Source: Sphingomonas hankyongi
GTDB lineage: Bacteria; Pseudomonadota; Alphaproteobacteria; Sphingomonadales; Sphingomonadaceae
Assembly (NCBI RefSeq): GCF_023516575.1
Contig: NZ_JAMGBE010000003.1
Span: 310,001 to 374,000, forward strand
DNA: 64,000 nt
Reading direction: 5' to 3'
Shown here piece by piece: positions 1 to 9,174 of the stretch. Numbering within the stretch: position 1 is the first letter of the stretch; the number at the start of each line of letters is the position of its first letter. Below the pieces are notes generated by a model that saw nothing but the letters and a program-made list of their open reading frames with translations, was not told the origin of the DNA and did not search any database. The translations under genes and the position numbers were made by a program.

Positions 1-973
1 GCGCGCTCGGTTCGAGCGGGCGATAGCTGCCGGGCTCGCCTTCCATGGCGCGCACGCGATTGTCGTAATAATCGGAGATGGCGTCGCGCCGCGCTTCCAG
101 CGCCTTGTCCGCGGCGCTCTCGCGAACGATTAGATCGTCTTCACCAAGATGATCGAACAGGGTCTCGAGCCGCTCTTCAAGCAGTGGCAGCCAATGCTCC
201 ATCCCGCTCATGCGGCGGCCGTCGGAAAGCGCCTGGTAGAGCGGATCCTGGGTCGATGTGGCGCCGAACTTTTCGCGATAGCGCGAACGGAAGCGCTTGA
301 TGCTCTCCTCGTCGAGAAGCGCTTCGGACGCAGGCATCAAGGTGAATCCCTTCGCCTTGTCGGTCGAGCGCTGGTCTGCGGGGTCGAAGCGGCGAAGGCT
401 GTCGATCTCGTCTCCAAAGAAGTCGAGGCGAAGCGCCATTTCCTCGCCGGCGGGAAAGAGGTCGATGAGCGACCCGCGGACTGCATATTCGCCATGCTCG
501 GCGACGGTGTCCGCTCTCTGGTATCCTAGAGCATTGAGCTGATTGATGAGCGCCTGCCGGTCGATCCTCTCGCCTTCGGCAATGTGCCGCGTAAGCTGGC
601 GAACCCGGAACGGTGTCAACACGCGCTGGCTCGCCGCCGCGGCAGTCGTGACGAGAAGCTGCGGCTTGTCGGACTTCATCTGTAAAGCGCTCAACGTTGC
701 GAGCCGCTCCGCCATGACCCGCAGCGCTGGAGACGCCCGATCGTAAGGCAGCGAATCCCATGCCGGAAAGGTGAGGACCTGGATCTCCGGCGCGAATACG
801 GGGACGGTTTCGGCGAGTGCGCGCATCGCAGTCTCGTCGGCCGCAATCACGACCGCGCGCCCACGGGCCGCACGGGCAAGATCCGCCGCCAGCCAGGGCA
901 GGAAGCCTGCCGGCACGCCCGCGAGCGTTAGCGGATGTTCGGCGCGCAGGACGCGCTGCAGCGGCTCCTTCAT
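1..973 (-). CDS. mfd: transcription-repair coupling factor Mfd, N-terminal part (runs off window)
   Basis: Mfd is the DNA translocase that removes stalled RNA polymerase and recruits UvrA in transcription-coupled repair. Translating the minus strand from the ATG at 973 gives about 324 codons without a stop to the window edge. The frame begins MKEPLQRVLRAE and contains the UvrB-like N-terminal signature FPAWDSLPYDRASP near residue 75 and later YAVRGSLIDLFPAG. Only the UvrB-homology part is present; the polymerase-interacting and helicase domains lie outside. The start overlaps the sdhE stop as ATGA (970-973), so the two are probably translationally coupled. Identification is firm from the motifs. 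Confidence 0.93.
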   Translation of the reverse strand, partial: MKEPLQRVLRAEHPLTLAGVPAGFLPWLAADLARAARGRAVVIAADETAMRALAETVPVFAPEIQVLTFPAWDSLPYDRASPALRVMAERLATLSALQMKSDKPQLLVTTAAAASQRVLTPFRVRQLTRHIAEGERIDRQALINQLNALGYQRADTVAEHGEYAVRGSLIDLFPAGEEMALRLDFFGDEIDSLRRFDPADQRSTDKAKGFTLMPASEALLDEESIKRFRSRYREKFGATSTQDPLYQALSDGRRMSGMEHWLPLLEERLETLFDHLGEDDLIVRESAADKALEARRDAISDYYDNRVRAMEGEPGSYRPLEPSA

Positions 974-1245
974 CGCGCGATCCGGATGTAGGTCAAAGTC
1001 TTCAGCGCTTCGATCATGGGACCGGCGAAGCGCTCCGGCGGCTCGGCGGTTCCGTGCGCCCATGCCATGATGTCCACGTCCTGGCTCTCGAGCATCTCGG
1101 CGAACAGTGCGCGCTCATCGGCGTTCCACGACGCATTGTAGGCGTCGAAGAACCCACCGATCAGCATGTCGGCTTCGCGGGTGCCGCGATGATGCGCGCG
1201 CCATTGCAGGCGCTTGAGGTCCGGATCCGATGGCATTGGCGCCAT
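970..1245 (-). CDS. sdhE: FAD assembly factor SdhE (succinate dehydrogenase assembly factor 2 family)
   Basis: About 91 residues. The family helps attach FAD covalently to the succinate dehydrogenase flavoprotein. The conserved core is visible: DLKRLQWRAHHRGTREADML, then an acidic helical segment ending in DVDIMAWAHG. The length is typical of the family. Possible ATG starts are at 1263, 1245 and 1236. I prefer 1245 because an AAGG lies about 11 nt upstream, but 1236 is also credible. The gene is divergent from recG and its stop overlaps the mfd start by 4 nt, suggesting an sdhE-mfd transcript. Confidence 0.87.
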   Translation of the reverse strand: MAPMPSDPDLKRLQWRAHHRGTREADMLIGGFFDAYNASWNADERALFAEMLESQDVDIMAWAHGTAEPPERFAGPMIEALKTLTYIRIAR

Positions 1246-1294
1246 GTAGCCACGTACCTTCATGATTGCGAGGAGCGAGCCGACGCGGCAATCC

Positions 1295-3358
1295 ATGGCA
1301 ATGCGCCCCGAAATCCTCAATCCGCTGTTCGCCGAGGTCGAGGTCCTAAAGGGCGTAGGTCCGCAGGTCGCCAAGCAGCTCAAGAAGCTGGGCCTGACGC
1401 GCGTGGTTGACGTGCTGTACCATTTGCCGACAGGCTCGATAGAGCGCGTGCGAGCCCCCGCTGCCAGCGCTGCTTTGCTGGGGCGAACCGTCATCCTCGA
1501 ACTCACGCCCTATCAAGCGAGAGAGAATCGATCTGGGCGTGGGCCCACGCGAATCTTCGCGAGGGACGCCGACGGCAACACGATCAGCCTCATCTATTTC
1601 AACAATCCGGGCTGGGCGAAGCGCCAGCTCCCGATGGGCGAAATGCGCATCGTCTCAGGCAAGCTCGAAGCTTATGGCGACGAATGGCAGATCATTCATC
1701 CCGAAGTCGCGGAAGCAGGAAAGGGACCCCAGCCAGCGGTGCGGGAGCCCGTCTATCCGTTGACGGAAGGCCTGACGAACCGCCGGATGGGGGAGCTTGC
1801 TCGCGACACGCTCGAGCGCGCACCTGAACTTCCCGAGTGGATCGAGGCCAGCCAGCTCGCGCGCGACGGGTGGCGGGACTGGCGATCCGCGCTGGTGGAG
1901 GCGCACCGTGAACCGGGGACTGACGCGCGCCGGCGCCTCGCCTATGACGAAGTGTTCGCGAACCAGCTTGCATTGCTGCTGCTGCGTCAGTCGCAGCGCC
2001 GGCGGCGGACGATCCCACTCCCCGGTACTGGTGAGCTGCCGCGCAAGCTCAGGCTCCCTTACGAGCTGACCGAGGCGCAGCGTCGCGTCATTCGCGAGGT
2101 CCGCGGCGACATGGGGCAGGACGTCCCGATGCTCCGCCTGCTGCAGGGCGATGTCGGCTCGGGAAAGACCCTTGTCGCGGTGGTGGCGATGCTCGCCGCA
2201 ATCGAATCCGGCGCGCAGGCTGCCTTGCTCGCGCCGACCGAGATCCTCGCGCGACAGCATCATGCGACCTTGCTTGCCCAGCTCGACAGCGTCGGCGTTC
2301 GCGTTGCGATCCTGACTGGACGGGAAAAGGGCAGGGCCCGCGACAGTGTGCTGATGGGCCTGGCTGATGGAAGCATCGATATCCTGGTCGGCACGCACGC
2401 CATCTTCCAGGAGAAAGTGGCCTACAAGAATCTCGGACTTGCGGTCATCGACGAGCAGCACCGCTTCGGTGTTTCCCAGCGCCTATTGCTGTCCGCAAAG
2501 GCCGAGCGGCCGCCGCACTTGCTGGTGATGACCGCCACGCCGATTCCGCGAACGCTGACCCTGACACAATATGGCGAAATGGACGTCAGCCGGATCGACG
2601 AAATGCCTCCCGGCCGCACCCCGGTCGAGACCCGCGTCATCAGCGAGGAGCGCCTGACCGAGGTGGTCGATGGCCTCGGACGTCACATTTCGTCCGGCGG
2701 CCAGGCCTATTGGGTTTGCCCCTTGGTGGAGGAAAGCGAGAAGTCGGATGCCGCTGCTGCCGAGGAGCGCGCGCGCTTGCTTCGCCAGCGCTTCGGTGAC
2801 GACAGGATCGGTCTGGTTCATGGTCGGATGAAAGGTCCCGAAAAGGACGCGGTGATGGAAGCATTCGCGTCCGGCCAGCTGGCAGCGCTTGTTGCAACCA
2901 CCGTGATCGAGGTCGGCGTGGACGTGCCTAACGCCACTCTGATGATCGTAGAAGGGGCCGAGCGCTTCGGTCTCGCCCAGCTTCACCAGCTGCGCGGACG
3001 GGTCGGCCGAGGGACAGGCAAGAGCACCTGCCTCCTCATCCGCGGACAGAATCTAACCGAAGTCGGGCGCGCCCGGCTATCGCTGATGCGCGAGACCAAT
3101 GACGGCTTCAGGATCGCGGAGGAGGATTTGCGGCTGCGGGGGCCTGGAGAAATCCTCGGTACCCGTCAGTCGGGGGAGGAAGGTTTCCGCGTCGCGAGCG
3201 CGGAAGACGTCCAGGAGCTTGCCCCGATCGCCCAGAGCGATGCCCAGCTGCTGCTGGATCGGGATGGAGGCCTTGCCGGACCTCGCGGGCAGGCGGCGCG
3301 TATCTGCCTTTACCTTTTCGAGCGCGACCAGGCCGTGGGGCTGATTCGCTCGGGCTAG
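1295..3358 (+). CDS. recG: ATP-dependent DNA helicase RecG
   Basis: About 687 residues, normal for RecG, which regresses stalled replication forks and processes branched DNA. The N-terminal wedge region starts with a helix-hairpin-helix-like EVEVLKGVGPQVAKQLKKLG. Helicase motifs follow in order: GDVGSGKT (Walker A), DEQHRFGV (motif II, DEQH box), VMTATPIPRTL (motif III), then ATTVIEVGVDVPNA and QLRGRVGRG in the second helicase domain. The frame opens at 1262, but that would overlap sdhE; MAM at 1295 or ATG at 1301 fits the family start. The end shares CTAG with tyrS. Confidence 0.96.
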   Translation: MAMRPEILNPLFAEVEVLKGVGPQVAKQLKKLGLTRVVDVLYHLPTGSIERVRAPAASAALLGRTVILELTPYQARENRSGRGPTRIFARDADGNTISLIYFNNPGWAKRQLPMGEMRIVSGKLEAYGDEWQIIHPEVAEAGKGPQPAVREPVYPLTEGLTNRRMGELARDTLERAPELPEWIEASQLARDGWRDWRSALVEAHREPGTDARRRLAYDEVFANQLALLLLRQSQRRRRTIPLPGTGELPRKLRLPYELTEAQRRVIREVRGDMGQDVPMLRLLQGDVGSGKTLVAVVAMLAAIESGAQAALLAPTEILARQHHATLLAQLDSVGVRVAILTGREKGRARDSVLMGLADGSIDILVGTHAIFQEKVAYKNLGLAVIDEQHRFGVSQRLLLSAKAERPPHLLVMTATPIPRTLTLTQYGEMDVSRIDEMPPGRTPVETRVISEERLTEVVDGLGRHISSGGQAYWVCPLVEESEKSDAAAAEERARLLRQRFGDDRIGLVHGRMKGPEKDAVMEAFASGQLAALVATTVIEVGVDVPNATLMIVEGAERFGLAQLHQLRGRVGRGTGKSTCLLIRGQNLTEVGRARLSLMRETNDGFRIAEEDLRLRGPGEILGTRQSGEEGFRVASAEDVQELAPIAQSDAQLLLDRDGGLAGPRGQAARICLYLFERDQAVGLIRSG

Positions 3359-4566
3359 CGCACCAGCAGCCCGTGACGCTTCTTGCCGAGGCTGAGCCTT
3401 CCGCTCGTTGCCATCATCGCGGGGTCGCTGATCACGACATCGTCGAGGCGCACGGCGCCTTCGGCGATCTTGCGCTTCGCTTCCTTGTTCGAGGGCGTGA
3501 AGCCCAGCGCCGTCAGCGCATGCGCGACTGTCATGCCATCGCCGACATTCAATGTCGGCAATTCCTCGCCCGCGCCACCGGCGCCAAAGGTTTCGGCCGC
3601 GGTGCGTGCCGCGGCCTCGGCTGCCTCTCTTCCATGAAGCATGGCGGTGGCTTCGGTCGCCAGCACGATCTTCGCTTCGTTGATCTCCGCGCCCGAAAGC
3701 TTTTCGAGCCGCGCGACTTCGTCGATCGTCAGGTCCGTGAAACGGCGGAGGAAGACGCCGACGTTCGTATCGTCGACATTCCTCCAGAACTGCCAATAAT
3801 CGTAGGGGCTCAGCAGATCCTCATTGAGCCACACCGCACCCCGCTCGGTCTTGCCCATCTTTGAGCCGTCGGGATTGGTGATCAGCGGCGTAGTGATCCC
3901 GTAAATCTCTGTTCCCTCGATCCGGCGCGTAAGCTCGATGCCGTTGACGATATTCCCCCACTGGTCGGAGCCGCCCATCTGCAGCCTGCAACCCACGCGG
4001 CGGGAAAGCTCCAGGAAATCGTACGCCTGGAGGATCATGTAGTTGAACTCGAGGAAGGTCAGCGGCTGCTCGCGATCCAGACGGATTCGCACGCTGTCGA
4101 AGGTCAGCATGCGATTGATGGTGAAATGGCGCCCGACGTCGCGAAGGAACGGCACATATTCGAGCTTGCTCAGCCAATCGTCGTTGTTGACCAGCACGGC
4201 GTCCGTGGGACCGTCACCGAACGTCAGGAAGCGCTCGAATACCTTGCGGATGCCAGCGATGTTGGTTGTGATGTCGTCGTCGCTCAGCAGCTTGCGGCTT
4301 TCGTCCTTGCCGGTCGGATCGCCGACTTTCGTCGTTCCCCCGCCCATCAGGACGATCGGCTTGTGCCCTGCCTGCTGGAGCCGGCGAAGAAGCATGATCT
4401 GCACGAGGCTGCCGACGTGCAGGCTCGGGGCGGTCGCATCGAATCCGATGTAGCCCGCGACAACCTCCTTGTTCGCGAGTGCATCGAGCGCTTCGGCGTC
4501 GGTGACCTGGTGGATGTAGCCGCGCTCTTCGAGCAGCTGGAGAAGGGAAGATCGGAAGGACGTCAT
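3355..4566 (-). CDS. tyrS: tyrosyl-tRNA synthetase
   Basis: 403 residues, a class I aminoacyl-tRNA synthetase charging tRNA-Tyr. Near residue 42 is GFDATAPSLHVGSLVQIM, the HIGH-type signature. NPDGSKMGKT is the KMSKS-type loop. A C-terminal S4-like RNA-binding segment (GFTPSNKEAKRKIAEGAVRL) closes the protein. It is convergent with recG; the two genes share a 4-bp CTAG so that each stop is TAG. It is divergent from the DOMON-like gene downstream of its start. Confidence 0.97.
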   Translation of the reverse strand: MTSFRSSLLQLLEERGYIHQVTDAEALDALANKEVVAGYIGFDATAPSLHVGSLVQIMLLRRLQQAGHKPIVLMGGGTTKVGDPTGKDESRKLLSDDDITTNIAGIRKVFERFLTFGDGPTDAVLVNNDDWLSKLEYVPFLRDVGRHFTINRMLTFDSVRIRLDREQPLTFLEFNYMILQAYDFLELSRRVGCRLQMGGSDQWGNIVNGIELTRRIEGTEIYGITTPLITNPDGSKMGKTERGAVWLNEDLLSPYDYWQFWRNVDDTNVGVFLRRFTDLTIDEVARLEKLSGAEINEAKIVLATEATAMLHGREAAEAAARTAAETFGAGGAGEELPTLNVGDGMTVAHALTALGFTPSNKEAKRKIAEGAVRLDDVVISDPAMMATSGRLSLGKKRHGLLVR

Positions 4567-4612
4567 CAGGTGTCGCTTAGCGTGATGACCTCCGCGCTGC
4601 TACTGGTCAGGA

Positions 4613-5143
4613 ATGCCGCTCAATCTGATTCCACATCCGGCTGCGTCTCCGTCAAACCCGTTCAAGGTTTGGGCGACGATTGAACATGCAAGCGCGCTTG
4701 GCTCGACGGCTTCGACGAATATCTGGTTTGGCGTCGGCGCGCCGGCCGAACGCTTCGTCATTCCCGAGCCGAAAGACCCTGCGCGCGCGGACGAGCTTTG
4801 GCAGACGACTTGCTTTGAAGCCTTCCTGCGCATTCCAGGCGCCGATGCCTATCGCGAGTGGAATTTCTCGCCTTCGGGGCGGTGGGCAGCGTACGATTTC
4901 ACGGCTTATCGTGAAGGCATGGCGCCGGCGGACGTCGCAGCCCCTTATCTCAGGGTCGAAGACAATCTGATCTGGTGGGCGCTCGGAGCGACCATCGCCG
5001 TCGATGCGGATTCGGTCTGGGCGCTTGGGCTGTCGGCGGTTCTTGAGGAAAAGGATGGCACCAAATCCTATTGGGCGCTGGCACATCCAACGGACCGGCC
5101 CGATTTCCACGACCCCGGTTGCTTCGCGTCACACCTGCCGTAA
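4613..5143 (+). CDS. DOMON-like domain protein
   Basis: 176 residues, no signal peptide. The sequence has a beta-rich pattern with NIWFGVGAPAERFVIPEP, then a DELWQTTCFEAFLRIPG segment and WNFSPSGRWAAYDFTAYREG, which matches what I know of sphingomonad proteins annotated as DOMON-like (a possible sugar- or haem-binding beta-sandwich). It ends 9 nt before the NamZ-type gene, so the two probably form an operon, and a carbohydrate-binding role would fit. The function is inferred; the family assignment is from memory of the motif. Confidence 0.7.
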   Translation: MPLNLIPHPAASPSNPFKVWATIEHASALGSTASTNIWFGVGAPAERFVIPEPKDPARADELWQTTCFEAFLRIPGADAYREWNFSPSGRWAAYDFTAYREGMAPADVAAPYLRVEDNLIWWALGATIAVDADSVWALGLSAVLEEKDGTKSYWALAHPTDRPDFHDPGCFASHLP

Positions 5144-5152
5144 GCAGCGGGC

Positions 5153-6352
5153 ATGACACTGTTCGGAATAGACCGGCTGCTTGCCGAGCCGGAGCTTCGC
5201 CGCCCGCTGGAAGGCAAGCGTGTTGCGCTGCTCGCCCACCCGGCATCCGTCACGCGCGACCTGACGCACAGCCTCGATGCGCTGGTCGCCGCCGGGCTGA
5301 ACGTCTCGGCCGTATTCGGTCCCCAGCATGGCGTTCGCGGGGACCTGCAGGACAATATGATGGAGTCGCCGGACTTCACGGACCCGACTTACGGAATGCC
5401 GGTCTTCAGTCTTTATGGTGAAGTGCGTCGTCCCACCGGGCAGTCGATGGGCACGTTCGACGTGATCCTGGTCGACCTGCAGGACCTCGGCTGCCGGATC
5501 TACACCTATGTGACGACGTTGCTTTACGTGCTCGAAGCGGCTGCGGAGCATGGCAAAAGTGTCTGGGTCCTCGATAGGCCCAACCCTGCCGGACGCCCCG
5601 TGGAAGGGCTCACCCTGCGCCACGGGTGGGAGAGCTTTGTCGGTGCGGGACCGATGCCGATGCGACACGGGCTCACGCTGGGGGAGCTCGGCCGCTGGTT
5701 CATCGACCAGTTCGAACTCGATGTCGATTATCGCGTGATCGAGATGGAAGGTTGGGAAGCCGGGGAGGAGCCCGGTTGCGGTTGGCCTGCGGAGCGCGTG
5801 TGGATCAATCCAAGCCCCAATGCGGCCAACCTCAATATGGCGCGGGCCTATGCCGGCACGGTCATGCTCGAAGGGACGACGCTGAGCGAGGGCAGGGGCA
5901 CCACCCGTGCATTGGAATTGTTCGGCGCACCGGACATCGAGCCCCGCAAGGTGATGGCGGAGATGGAGCGGCTTGCCCCTGAATGGCTGGCGGGCTGCAA
6001 GCTCCGCGAAATCTATTTCCAGCCGACATTCCACAAGCATGCGGACGAGCTCTGCCGCGGCGTCTTTATCCATGCCGAGGGGCCGTTCTACGATCATTCT
6101 TCCTTCAGGCCGTGGAGGTTGCAGGCGCTGGCCTTCAAAGCTGTTCGGAACCTGAATCCGGACTACGATCTCTGGCGCGACTTCCCGTACGAATATGAGT
6201 TCGACAAGCTCGCCATCGACGTGATCAATGGCTCTTCGCTTCTGCGCGAATGGGTCGACGACACCACCTCCAAGCCGGGTGACGTCGACGCCGTAGCTTG
6301 CCCGGATGAGGAAGCGTGGGAAGAGGAACGCGCGAAGCATCTCCTCTACTGA
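5153..6352 (+). CDS. DUF1343 / NamZ-type exo-beta-N-acetylmuramidase
   Basis: 399 residues. The family founder, Bacillus subtilis NamZ (GH171), releases N-acetylmuramic acid from the non-reducing ends of peptidoglycan fragments. Family landmarks are GKRVALLAHPASVTRDL, VFGPQHGVRGD, DVILVDLQDLGCRIYTY, DRPNPAGRPVEG and LEGTTLSEGRGTTRALELFG. There is no signal peptide (the protein starts MTLFGIDRLLAEPEL), unlike secreted NamZ, so a cytoplasmic peptidoglycan-recycling role is possible. The gene follows the DOMON-like gene by 9 nt. Confidence 0.88.
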   Translation: MTLFGIDRLLAEPELRRPLEGKRVALLAHPASVTRDLTHSLDALVAAGLNVSAVFGPQHGVRGDLQDNMMESPDFTDPTYGMPVFSLYGEVRRPTGQSMGTFDVILVDLQDLGCRIYTYVTTLLYVLEAAAEHGKSVWVLDRPNPAGRPVEGLTLRHGWESFVGAGPMPMRHGLTLGELGRWFIDQFELDVDYRVIEMEGWEAGEEPGCGWPAERVWINPSPNAANLNMARAYAGTVMLEGTTLSEGRGTTRALELFGAPDIEPRKVMAEMERLAPEWLAGCKLREIYFQPTFHKHADELCRGVFIHAEGPFYDHSSFRPWRLQALAFKAVRNLNPDYDLWRDFPYEYEFDKLAIDVINGSSLLREWVDDTTSKPGDVDAVACPDEEAWEEERAKHLLY

Positions 6353-6428
6353 GCCGACATAGTTAACGAAGAAGTAGGAGGTTCATGCGTAAGCCGGGCC
6401 TCGGGTTCGTCGGGAGCTGGGCAGAGGC

Positions 6429-7826
6429 ATGGCCACGCAAGGGATCGAAGAGGTTACGGAAAATGCGATCCGCGCGGTTGCGCGCGATTGCGGGTCGCTG
6501 TCGATGGAGTGCAGCGACGTCGCGGGCTACGTCCAGGGCGTCGCAACGCGCATCGGCGAGCATCTCAAGATGCTGGACCAGCTCGAGGAGGTCACCGGAC
6601 GGCTGATGTCCGACCAGGCTCGCGTATCCGACTCTACGGACGAAGCGCGGCTACTGTCGGAGCAGGCCAAGGCCAAGCTTGAGGCGGGCCGCGAGGCCAT
6701 CGAGGGCACCATCGACGGCTTCAAGGGCCTGACGGAGCTCGTCGTCCAGCTCGGCGAACGGATGGCCGGTTTCGCTACTGCGATGAACCAGGTGCAGATG
6801 GTCTCATCGACGATCGAGACGATCGCCCGCAAGACCAACATGCTGGCGCTGAACGCGACGATCGAGGCTGCTCGCGCCGGGGACGCGGGACGCAGCTTCG
6901 CAGTGGTCGCGGCGGAAGTGAAAAAGCTTGCGCACGACACCCGCGCGGCGACGAGCCAGATTGCCTCGACGATCGGCGAGCTCACGCGCGAAGCGAGCGC
7001 AGTCACCAACGAAATCAAGACTGGCGTCGACCGCAGCCGAGCGGCCCAGTCGGGCTTCGGCACGATCAGCGACACCGTGCGAGAAGTTAGCGAGATCGTC
7101 GGCATGGTCGATCGCCAGACAGAGGGCATCGCCCACTCGACGAGCATGATCCAGACCAGCGTCGACCGGGTCAAAGCGGGCCTCACTGATTTCGCTTCGG
7201 GTGCCCGGGACAGTGGCAAGGACCTGACGAGCGCTGAAAAGCGCCTGGCTCATCTCGAGCTCTTGTCGAATACGATGCTCGACACGCTCGCGAATTCAGG
7301 CGCGGAGATCGACGACACCCCCTTCATCCTGAAAGCGCAGGAAGCTGCTCGCCTGGTGATGGCGGAGATCGAGCGCGCGATCGACAGTGGCGAAATCTCG
7401 GTCGAGGACGTTTTCGACCGCGATTATCAGATCGTCGAAGGCTCGAACCCCGTTCAATATCGAGTCCGGTTCAATACGCCGGCGGATAGCTACGTGCGGC
7501 CGATCCTGGATCGCACGAAGGCAACAGACGGGCGCATCATCGGCACTGCGATCGGCGACATGAACGGTTATTTGCCGACCCACCTTAGCGAACGCAGCCA
7601 TCCGCAGGGACCGGACCCGGTCTGGAACGACGAACATTGCCGAAACATGCGCATCATGATCGACGATCAGACGCGCATGGCCCTGGCCAGCGACAGGCCG
7701 GCCACCCTTGCGACATATCGCATGGAGCTGGGCGACAAGTGGATCCCGGTGAAGAATATCTACGTCCCTCTGTGGTTCAAGGGCCGTCGCTGGGGCAATT
7801 TCGAGCTTGCGTACCGTGACGACTGA
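6429..7826 (+). CDS. soluble methyl-accepting chemotaxis protein
   Basis: 465 residues with no transmembrane segment. After a helical N-terminal third comes the MCP signalling domain with its hairpin tip: [21 protein letters not shown] followed by [20 protein letters not shown]. The C-terminal ~150 residues form a separate region ([18 protein letters not shown], then [20 protein letters not shown] and [14 protein letters not shown]) resembling the cache-like C-terminal region of cytoplasmic alphaproteobacterial receptors. No che or flagellar genes are nearby. It could feed a chemotaxis array or another signalling output. An AGAGG sits just before the start. Confidence 0.88.
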   Translation: MATQGIEEVTENAIRAVARDCGSLSMECSDVAGYVQGVATRIGEHLKMLDQLEEVTGRLMSDQARVSDSTDEARLLSEQAKAKLEAGREAIEGTIDGFKGLTELVVQLGERMAGFATAMNQVQMVSSTIETIARKTNMLALNATIEAARAGDAGRSFAVVAAEVKKLAHDTRAATSQIASTIGELTREASAVTNEIKTGVDRSRAAQSGFGTISDTVREVSEIVGMVDRQTEGIAHSTSMIQTSVDRVKAGLTDFASGARDSGKDLTSAEKRLAHLELLSNTMLDTLANSGAEIDDTPFILKAQEAARLVMAEIERAIDSGEISVEDVFDRDYQIVEGSNPVQYRVRFNTPADSYVRPILDRTKATDGRIIGTAIGDMNGYLPTHLSERSHPQGPDPVWNDEHCRNMRIMIDDQTRMALASDRPATLATYRMELGDKWIPVKNIYVPLWFKGRRWGNFELAYRDD

Positions 7827-7944
7827 GCCGTGGACGCCCGGTCGGTCACCGAAAAGCTTACGACGGCATAAACCTCGTCTTTACGCCCTTGGGTTAGGGC
7901 TGGGCAGCTAAGTTCTGGGAAGCCCAGGCAGCAAGGGGATGGGA

Positions 7945-8616
7945 ATGGCGGTTAATCGGTCCCTCGAGTCGACCCCGGTCAGCGTCGCTGAGGCGCAACT
8001 TGCCCGCGTCGCTGGGGAGGGATGCGCTCGGCATTCTCACCTGAATTCGCTCCTGGAATCCTCCGGACGCGAATCGGCGCGGGATCTCACTGATGCGGTG
8101 CACCTGCTCTGCAGCCTGCATGGCCGTTACCCGGGATTGATCGAGATTGCCCTGCAACGATCCGCGAAGGGGTCGACACAGGAATGGCTGGAACGCGCGT
8201 CCGAGGCTTTCGAGCGGGAACGGCTTTACCTGGTGCGGCTGACGGCCGCGGTCGGTCCGCTGCCAAGCACCCCGGGCGCCGCCGAAACCGAATCCAGTCT
8301 CGTCGCTGCCCGTCACGCTCTTGAGACTCTCGCAACTTCCGAGCGCGGTGGATGCGCCCTTGGTGCCGCCAGCGCTTTGGTCGGCGACTGGTGGCCTATT
8401 CGCCGATTGATGGACCGCGCAGCATCTCGCGTCGGCATTGAATGCCCCGCACCGTCGCTGCCCGACGAATCTTCGATCGTCGACGTGATCCACGGCGCAT
8501 GCGACTCCCCGGCGAGCGAGCGGGCGCTTCGTTTCGGAGCCGAGCAGCTACTATTGCAGCATCGCGCCTTGTTCGATCTGCTCGAAGCCAGGGCCTCGGC
8601 TCGCGACTGCTGGTAA
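7945..8616 (+). CDS. uncharacterised helical protein
   Basis: 223 residues starting MAVNRSLESTPVS. An ATG at 7939 also exists, but AAGGGG directly abuts it and is correctly spaced for 7945. The protein looks almost entirely helical, rich in Ala, Leu, Glu and Arg, with no signal peptide or membrane helix. I do not recognise a catalytic motif. It resembles uncharacterised sphingomonad-restricted proteins, but I cannot name the family securely. It is convergent with the PspC-like gene, with only 2 nt between the two stop codons. Confidence 0.75.
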   Translation: MAVNRSLESTPVSVAEAQLARVAGEGCARHSHLNSLLESSGRESARDLTDAVHLLCSLHGRYPGLIEIALQRSAKGSTQEWLERASEAFERERLYLVRLTAAVGPLPSTPGAAETESSLVAARHALETLATSERGGCALGAASALVGDWWPIRRLMDRAASRVGIECPAPSLPDESSIVDVIHGACDSPASERALRFGAEQLLLQHRALFDLLEARASARDCW

Positions 8617-8618
8617 GG

Positions 8619-8909
8619 TTAGGCGGCTTTCGCCAGCTCGCGCTGCTCGTTTGCCGGTTCGGCAAGCTGCATTTCACCGGCTTCGGAATGCACTTTCGCC
8701 TTCGGGAAGAGCATGCGTGACGCAAGCACCACAAGCCCGAGCACCAGATAGGCGGCAATCGCCATGGTCGGGCTGATCAGGACGCTCGCTGCAAACGGGA
8801 TCCGTAGGAGCACGGGGTTGAAGCCGAAATCCTCGCCGATTCCTTCGCAGACGCCCAAAATCGTATGGGACCGGAGGGGCAGGGCAACGTAATTTTCTTG
8901 CGCCGACAT
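8619..8909 (-). CDS. PspC-domain membrane protein
   Basis: 96 residues. It contains the PspC-type arrangement: a short motif ILGVCEGIGEDFGFNPVLLR followed by a strongly hydrophobic region (PFAASVLISPTMAIAAYLVLG) and a short charged tail. PspC proteins sit in the inner membrane and take part in envelope-stress (phage-shock) responses. No pspA or pspB is adjacent, so the role here is inferred. GGGAG lies about 7 nt upstream of the ATG. Confidence 0.83.
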   Translation of the reverse strand: MSAQENYVALPLRSHTILGVCEGIGEDFGFNPVLLRIPFAASVLISPTMAIAAYLVLGLVVLASRMLFPKAKVHSEAGEMQLAEPANEQRELAKAA

Positions 8910-9174
8910 TCTTAAACTCCCGTGGCAAGTTCGTGCTCCCCTCCGAGCAAGACTTGTGCCAAAACCAACAAATGTCGCTGTTTCAGCATCTTACCCAACA
9001 TGCGCAGCAGCGATTTGGGAATTTCCGCCACGCATTGTCGCGCATAGTTGGGAATTCCCACCTTATGCTGCAAGTGCGATATTGCACTGCAGCACTTGAA
9101 TCATGGATTTACAGTGCAAATCTGCTAGAGGCGCGCCGAACCTGTGGCGTCCCATGAGGAGTGACCCGCCCGTG
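8910..9174. other. intergenic leader between pspC-like gene and panD with several dyads
   Basis: About 265 bp, noticeably more AT-rich than its neighbours. It holds GGGAATTCCC near 9050 with a related GGGAATTTCC about 30 bp earlier. Two interleaved inverted repeats lie near panD: CAAGTGC (9071-9077) with GCACTTG (9092-9098), and TTGCACTG (9082-9089) with CAGTGCAA (9112-9119). Promoters for both divergent genes should be here. The dyads could be operators or an RNA structure; I cannot decide which. No convincing protein frame is present. Confidence 0.5.

Noticed and set aside
5129-6340. 403-codon minus-strand frame over the NamZ-type gene
   Set aside because: Mirror of a well-supported gene; no family pattern seen.
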